Shown here: piece after piece, positions 59,551 through 64,000 of the stretch
Position numbering within the stretch: position 1 is the first letter of the stretch
How the letters are laid out: each line of letters opens with the position of its first letter
DNA from: Halichondria panicea
Lineage: Eukaryota > Porifera > Demospongiae > Suberitida > Halichondriidae
Direction: 5' to 3'
Assembly (NCBI RefSeq): GCF_963675165.1
Contig: NC_087390.1
Coordinates: forward strand, 2,432,001 to 2,496,000
Length of the DNA: 64,000 bases
The notes under the pieces: generated by a model
What the model was told of the DNA's origin: nothing
Databases searched by the model: none
What the model saw: only the letters and a program-made list of their open reading frames with translations
Program-made: the position numbers and the translations under genes

Positions 59551-60412
59551 AGGCCATTACTTGTTGATATAATGTTTTCTGTCACCGGCCCTCCCGCATT
59601 CAGTATTTTGACTTGTATAATTATAAGTGATAGTAGGTTCCGTATTTTAATAGTTTTATTGTGCTTGCTGTTTGTGCTTACTGTAATAACCTCCCTCCCT
59701 AATGCTTCTTAAATAATTATTTATGCATGTGACGGGAAACACAACACCAACAAGTCCTGTCCTAAGAAAGGCTTTGTGTGTGTGGGGGACTACTGTTTTG
59801 AGGGAATTAATTTTGAGACAATAACTTCTCAGACTAAGTTATAGTTGTGACACATGCACGAGTTCCACATGGGATGAGTGTTATACTATAAAAGGAACCG
59901 TTTCAGGTTACTGGGTGGAGTGTGGTCTTTAGATAACTTAAGCCAGTATCTAGATAGTGGCACAGTTCAAGGCTTGACCTGTGCCATATGGCAGATATTG
60001 GCACAGTGTTTCCTTTGATCTGCCCACTCAAAATGCAACAACTACCGTATAGCGAGCGGGTGCTTATAAAATAATTGCAGTACCAGCGGGCATAATTATG
60101 CACAAGCCATGCATATAATTTATAGCAGTAAAATATTCTAGCTAAGTGTCCATGTGTGTATAGGCCGCTGAAACAACTGCTGATGCCTCGATACATGGAG
60201 GCGCAACTATAGGCTCTAGCAATCCGAATAATAATTATGCGGAGGGGGGGGGGCCGGGCGTATAGTTCCAAGGGATAGTCGCTTAAGATTTCCCCTCAGG
60301 GAGAGATGAACTGTTCAGAGTTTGATATAGGAAATGCTCCTTTGAGGAAGTTCACTGAAGCCTAGCTACTATACATGTTCTATACCGTTGGGCATTAGCT
60401 TTTGTCCTTGTT
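59551..60412. other. Intergenic, no gene seen
   Basis: AT-rich sequence with a G-run at 60245. A minus-strand ORF of 122 residues (59903-60271) has no recognisable domain. Confidence 0.5.
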
Positions 60413-60610
60413 TAGATTGGCCAAAGACTTGAGACCGCTGGCTGCGCAATGGAGGACATTATAGGAGTGCATCTTAGAGTGCCTCCTGTAGATCTCGCGA
60501 CTGCATGCACTGTTGAGAGCTGCGGAGTGGCCACTCCTGAGAACTGTTTCACTCGAGTGCTGGAGCACACACTGACTTTGACGATAAGAGATATAGTGTA
60601 CAAGGTGAGC
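60413..60610 (+). pseudogene. Death-domain exon relic downstream of the broken TRAF copy
   Basis: It aligns with 35371-35600: AKDLRPLAAQW is in frame, followed by small indels around the SLGVHLGVPP codons, then ATPENCFTRVLE and a deletion. Placed like the relic at 11693, it shows that Death exons once followed several TRAF units. Confidence 0.75.
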
Positions 60611-61484
60611 TAAGATTACCGGAAATGTAGAGTTAGAGTGTTTTTAGTGTGAAGGAATGGGTTACTTGTTAGAAATGGAACTAGGCTTGTTCAGTGACCG
60701 TTACAGTTGCGTTTAATTAATATAAATGCTCGTTCTGATCTAGCACATGTATATACCGTATAGCGGGTGATTTTCGTGCGGTAAAAATTTGTTTATCTGG
60801 AAAAAGAATTTTCGTGAGTATAAATTTCGTTTAGTCTCGTTGCCTGCACTGCATTCATACGTTACGGTAAGCCACGCCTACGTCAACATTTCGTGGAGGT
60901 CAGCTTGACCATGAAAATAACGAATTTTTTACCCCACGAAAATTTCCCGCTATACGGTAGAGCAATTTGTGATCTTAACATCACATAAATATAGCTCTAT
61001 GGAGCACTGAGGGAATTTCCCAGTTAAAAGTAGTGGGCTGACCATAATTATTATTATAGCAAAAACAAGCATGAATGCTATCTGTCTATGTGCATAGAGT
61101 TTTAGAAATAGTTGCCAGTGGCCTCTGCTGTGTCATCTTTTAGCCTGTTGAAGTCAGTCTAAGCATTTGGGTTAGCACAAAACAAAAATCTGGAAAAACC
61201 GTGCGTTTTATATTACCATCATTGTAAAAATGGTCGCCACTCTCTGCTTATTGCCTTGTACTTGTAGACTTTGGCTGCTCTTATTTCCAAAGGAGAGCAC
61301 TACTTTTAATGCATGTTTTGTCGTTGTTACTCAAGTGATGAAGATATCTATGTCATAATAAATATTTGTGAAATAAAAATTAGTGTGTGCTGCTAACACC
61401 TCTGGTTCTTTATAATTATAGTTATACCGTACGTGTTCAATTCTCTGATATCAAACTTGACCTTAACGTATTTCCTACTTTCAG
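60611..61484. repeat. Duplicate of 27.65-28.1 kb with a TACCGTATAGCG MITE
   Basis: The MITE is at 60754-60959 (taccgtatagcgggtga / cccgctatacggta). The flanks match the segment downstream of TRAF A3. No gene. Confidence 0.6.
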
Positions 61485-62820
61485 AGTGACAAGTTTGGGG
61501 TGGTGAAGTGTCCGAACAATGGTTGCTCGGTAATGTTGCCCCCAGAGCAAGTGAAAGTCTATACTGAGACAGCAGTGCTACTACCAGCAAGTGTCGTGTC
61601 ATCTGTGTGGGATTTCAATGGCCAGAGGCAATATACAGGTATGTATCGTAGCTCTATAATAAAATTAAATCGTTAGCATTAGAAAACTCTATTGAATTTG
61701 GGTTATGTGGAAAATTAACCTACCACACGTACAGGCACATATTGACAGAGACTGTCTTGCATCTGCGGGCGAGTGTGGCAACAAATGTGGAGTCAAAGTT
61801 GCCAGGGGAATGGTAAGATCCAAGGTAAGACACCCTGACCATATACAACTGTCGATACAATTGTCTACTGTGTGCTACTAATTATTGGCACACAGTAATA
61901 ATATACTACCACACGTATATACAGAGACATATTGACAGGGACTGCTATATATATATAGCAGCTGCAATCAAGTATGGCAGCAAAATATGTGAAGTCAAGG
62001 TTGCCAGGGGAATGGTAAGATGCAGATTCAGTCTACACTTTTGTGTGTCATTAGGAGTAGATAATCTTATCTACTCCTAATGACAATAACTATTGTTTTA
62101 TTGTTACAGATGAGCGAGTACTTACAGAAGGAATGTCGCTTACAATCATTTACGTGCACTGTTGCTAATTGCACGTTTAAGGTCTGTGTAGTCCTGGTTT
62201 CTTTCCCCTATTAAATTACTATTCATTTGTATGAATACTATAATTATATGCAATATGGTGTACAGTATCACTGCTAAGCTATACTAACACACGTATACAG
62301 GGACATATTGACAGGGACTGTCTAGCATACCCGTGTCACTATGCCACATACATTGGCACACATATAGCCTTCAGTTTAATCTTGTCTAACATCTTCATCT
62401 CAGCATACTATCGTAGTTCCAACAGTCATGCACTTGAATCCAACAAAGCAGTAATTTAATTTCGCTAATTTCCTTTATTTCTGCAGGGTAGATCTGTCAT
62501 CTACTTCCAAGCAACTCCAGGAACACGAATCCAAGGGCGTGGTGTACGTTTCATTTAAGATGTGTGAGCAAGACTGTTGATGAGCTCAAGAACACCAGTG
62601 CCCTACTCGCTCGCTGTGTGCCTCAATCAACCACTAAGAAACTTGCTACTGAGAAGGACAAAGCTTTAAGCCAAGCGGTGGCAGACATAACTGGATGGAA
62701 AGTTGAAGCCAGGTGTCTTTCATCTGCAAGAAGTCGCTAATGAAATGGGTGTAACATTGCAAACCGTATCCTACGATGGAAAGTTCGTTCGCCTGAAGTA
62801 TTACGATGGAAGGTATGGAT
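61485..62820 (+). pseudogene. Diverged TRAF-type (B) gene relic with duplicated zinc-finger exons
   Basis: Exon-like pieces follow one another: 61485-61638 (SDKFGVVKCPNNGCSVML.., then a frame change to VSCHLCGISMARGNIQ), 61735-61812 (HIDRDCLASAGECGNKCGVK), 61925-62014 (a second HIDRDC exon), 62110-62181 (MSEYLQKECRLQSFTCT), about 62301-62345 (a third HIDRDC fragment) and 62487-62820 (STSKQLQEHESKG, VDELKNTSALLARCVP, then VFHLQEVANEMGVTLQT). The cysteine-histidine spacing is that of TRAF zinc fingers, followed by a coiled coil and a MATH start. At least two frameshifts are visible. No RING is found upstream. It explains the origin of the coiled-coil relics at 28.8 and 40.4 kb. Confidence 0.6.
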
Positions 62821-62899
62821 TGAAACCTACACCGGCATGCATATGTTGGCATGTAGCCTATATAGCGCCTCTGTTCTATATCCTAGGCACTACCCCCCC

Positions 62900-63560
62900 C
62901 CCCACACACACACATACACACGAGTTAGTTATTTACTACTGACTGGCGTGTAACATCTTTGGACTGAGAGGTGGACCTGAGCAGCAGAGGAATAGGTCAG
63001 AGTTAGTGCCAACTGGTCGCAAGTATATAAAAACTGTTTTTGGCCATTCGCTCTGTTAGTGATTCCTTTGGAACCGTGAGTTATCGCTCTGAGTTCTAAG
63101 TTTAACGAAAATAGTTCATTATGATTCCATGGTTTAAATTGTTCTACCGTACTGTTTGTTGTCTATTGTTGTATGCAAGTACACCAGAATTGCTATCTAT
63201 AGTCGTGTACAATGTCGATCATTCCTAAGTCTTCATGTACAGGAGACTGCAAAGGAGATTTGACAGACCTACACTACTTCGATGGTCTGGCTAACCAGGA
63301 TGAGACTGTACGACTGACTATAGGTATGTTGAAAGATGTGCAAACCACAGCTAGATACTCCCACAGACAATGCAGAGGGGAGAGGGTCGTTGGTGGCATT
63401 GACCCCACCACTGGAGCTGTGCATTCGTTAATAGTCACTCACTTTAATACTATTAAAGTGAGTTTTAACCTGTTGTGCACTATCATAAGTATCGTTTGTA
63501 CCGTGCTGCAGGTGGAAGAGTGTCATTGTGAGCTGGATCGAATGGATCTGAGCCAATTTT
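62900..63560 (+). pseudogene. MINDY-type C-terminal relic, copy 5
   Basis: A decayed ELV-type exon lies near 62926. At about 63243-63325 the codons LHYFDGLANQDETVRLTI are recognisable, with the same agac interruption as the copy at 4.9 kb. PTTGAVHS takes the place of [10 protein letters not shown] after a frameshift. A weak terminal piece (WKSVIVSW-like) follows at about 63511. It directly follows the TRAF-B relic, as at 29 and 41 kb. Confidence 0.6.
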
Positions 63561-64000
63561 GTAATAATTATTGTATAATTTTTTATAACATCATTCAGTA
63601 TTCATGGCTTCCCCAGCAATAATCAATATGGGACAATATATAAAGGCTAGGCCTAGCCTAGCGCCTAGTGCCTGCAGAAAGAATACATGCATCGGGAACA
63701 GCAGAACGAATGTTAGATAGGGCCAAGGGCGTATACATAAAGCATCTCTAAAGGCTGACTTGTGGAGAGCAAAACCGTGGATCTCAATTGGCCGAGCTGT
63801 TAGCCAGATTGAAGCCCCTTTCTCCTGAGAGAGTTCCATGCTTCTTTGAAGATTGTCTGAAACTTTGCTTTTTAAATGATTATGACATCACTTACAAACA
63901 TAGTGACACAAATGGGGGGGGAATACATGCATAACGAAGTCGCTGGTTTTCTAATAACAAATGAATTTTGTTTCTTACAGCTACGTTTGAGAGGTCTGAG
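63561..64000. other. Right edge, no gene identified
   Basis: A TATA-like tatataaagg at about 63637 is followed by gctaggcctagcctagcgcc, which could be a promoter of a gene beyond or near the edge, but no first exon of the TRAF type is visible. At 63725 a caagggcgtata motif matches the end of the 4170-4347 element. Confidence 0.4.

Noticed and set aside
1-64000. tRNA or rRNA genes
   Set aside because: I saw no sequence with convincing tRNA A and B boxes in a foldable context, and no rRNA-like stretch. A covariance-model scan would be needed to exclude tRNA-derived repeats.

Overview
The window is animal nuclear DNA. Genes are split into short exons by GT-AG introns, TATA boxes stand upstream of first exons, and the rest is AT-rich DNA full of short inverted-repeat transposons and segmental copies. 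The only clearly recognisable gene family is TRAF (RING finger, TRAF zinc fingers, coiled coil, MATH domain), with metazoan-type Death domains attached in some copies. Compact genes, expanded TRAF and Death-domain families and the general base composition suggest a sponge, possibly a demosponge such as Amphimedon. That is inference from style, not a database match.

Most of the window is a decayed tandem array of TRAF-like genes on the + strand. Three copies look intact with a full MATH domain (7531-10199, 16881-19673, 24164-27499). Two copies (32037-36460 and 44679-49314) keep the RING, zinc fingers and coiled coil, but the MATH domain stops after its first strand and the frame continues into two successive Death domains. 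A third TRAF-Death copy (51024-54023) has a frameshift that ends the protein before the Death exons. Another copy (56237-58892) was broken by a transposon in exon 1 and by an internal inversion. Relics of single exons or domains lie at about 3046, 11693, 12918, 15852, 59356 and 60413. A more diverged TRAF-type relic spans 61485-62820.

Beside relics of the diverged TRAF coiled coil lie repeated copies of the C-terminal exons of a MINDY (FAM188-type) deubiquitinase, at about 4640-5120, 29212-30317, 30318-31350, 41940-43064 and 62900-63550. The 41.9-43.1 kb copy keeps its reading frame across the last three exons; the others are truncated or frameshifted. An unrelated, spliced, transposon-like protein end lies at 37042-38029, directly after a short TTAGGG telomere-type array.

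Mobile DNA is abundant and often datable by comparing filled with empty copies. It includes elements with exact 9-bp target duplications (Mutator-like), among them a 58-bp near-perfect palindrome; a 1.7-kb foldback element with arms made of 43-bp tandem repeats, ending about 50 bp before the first TRAF TATA box; a pogo-type MITE; a Harbinger-like MITE; and families with CAGGGGCG, CAAGGGCG or TACCGTA ends. The locus looks like a rapidly duplicating ubiquitin-signalling cluster in which transposons and exon loss keep producing new TRAF architectures.
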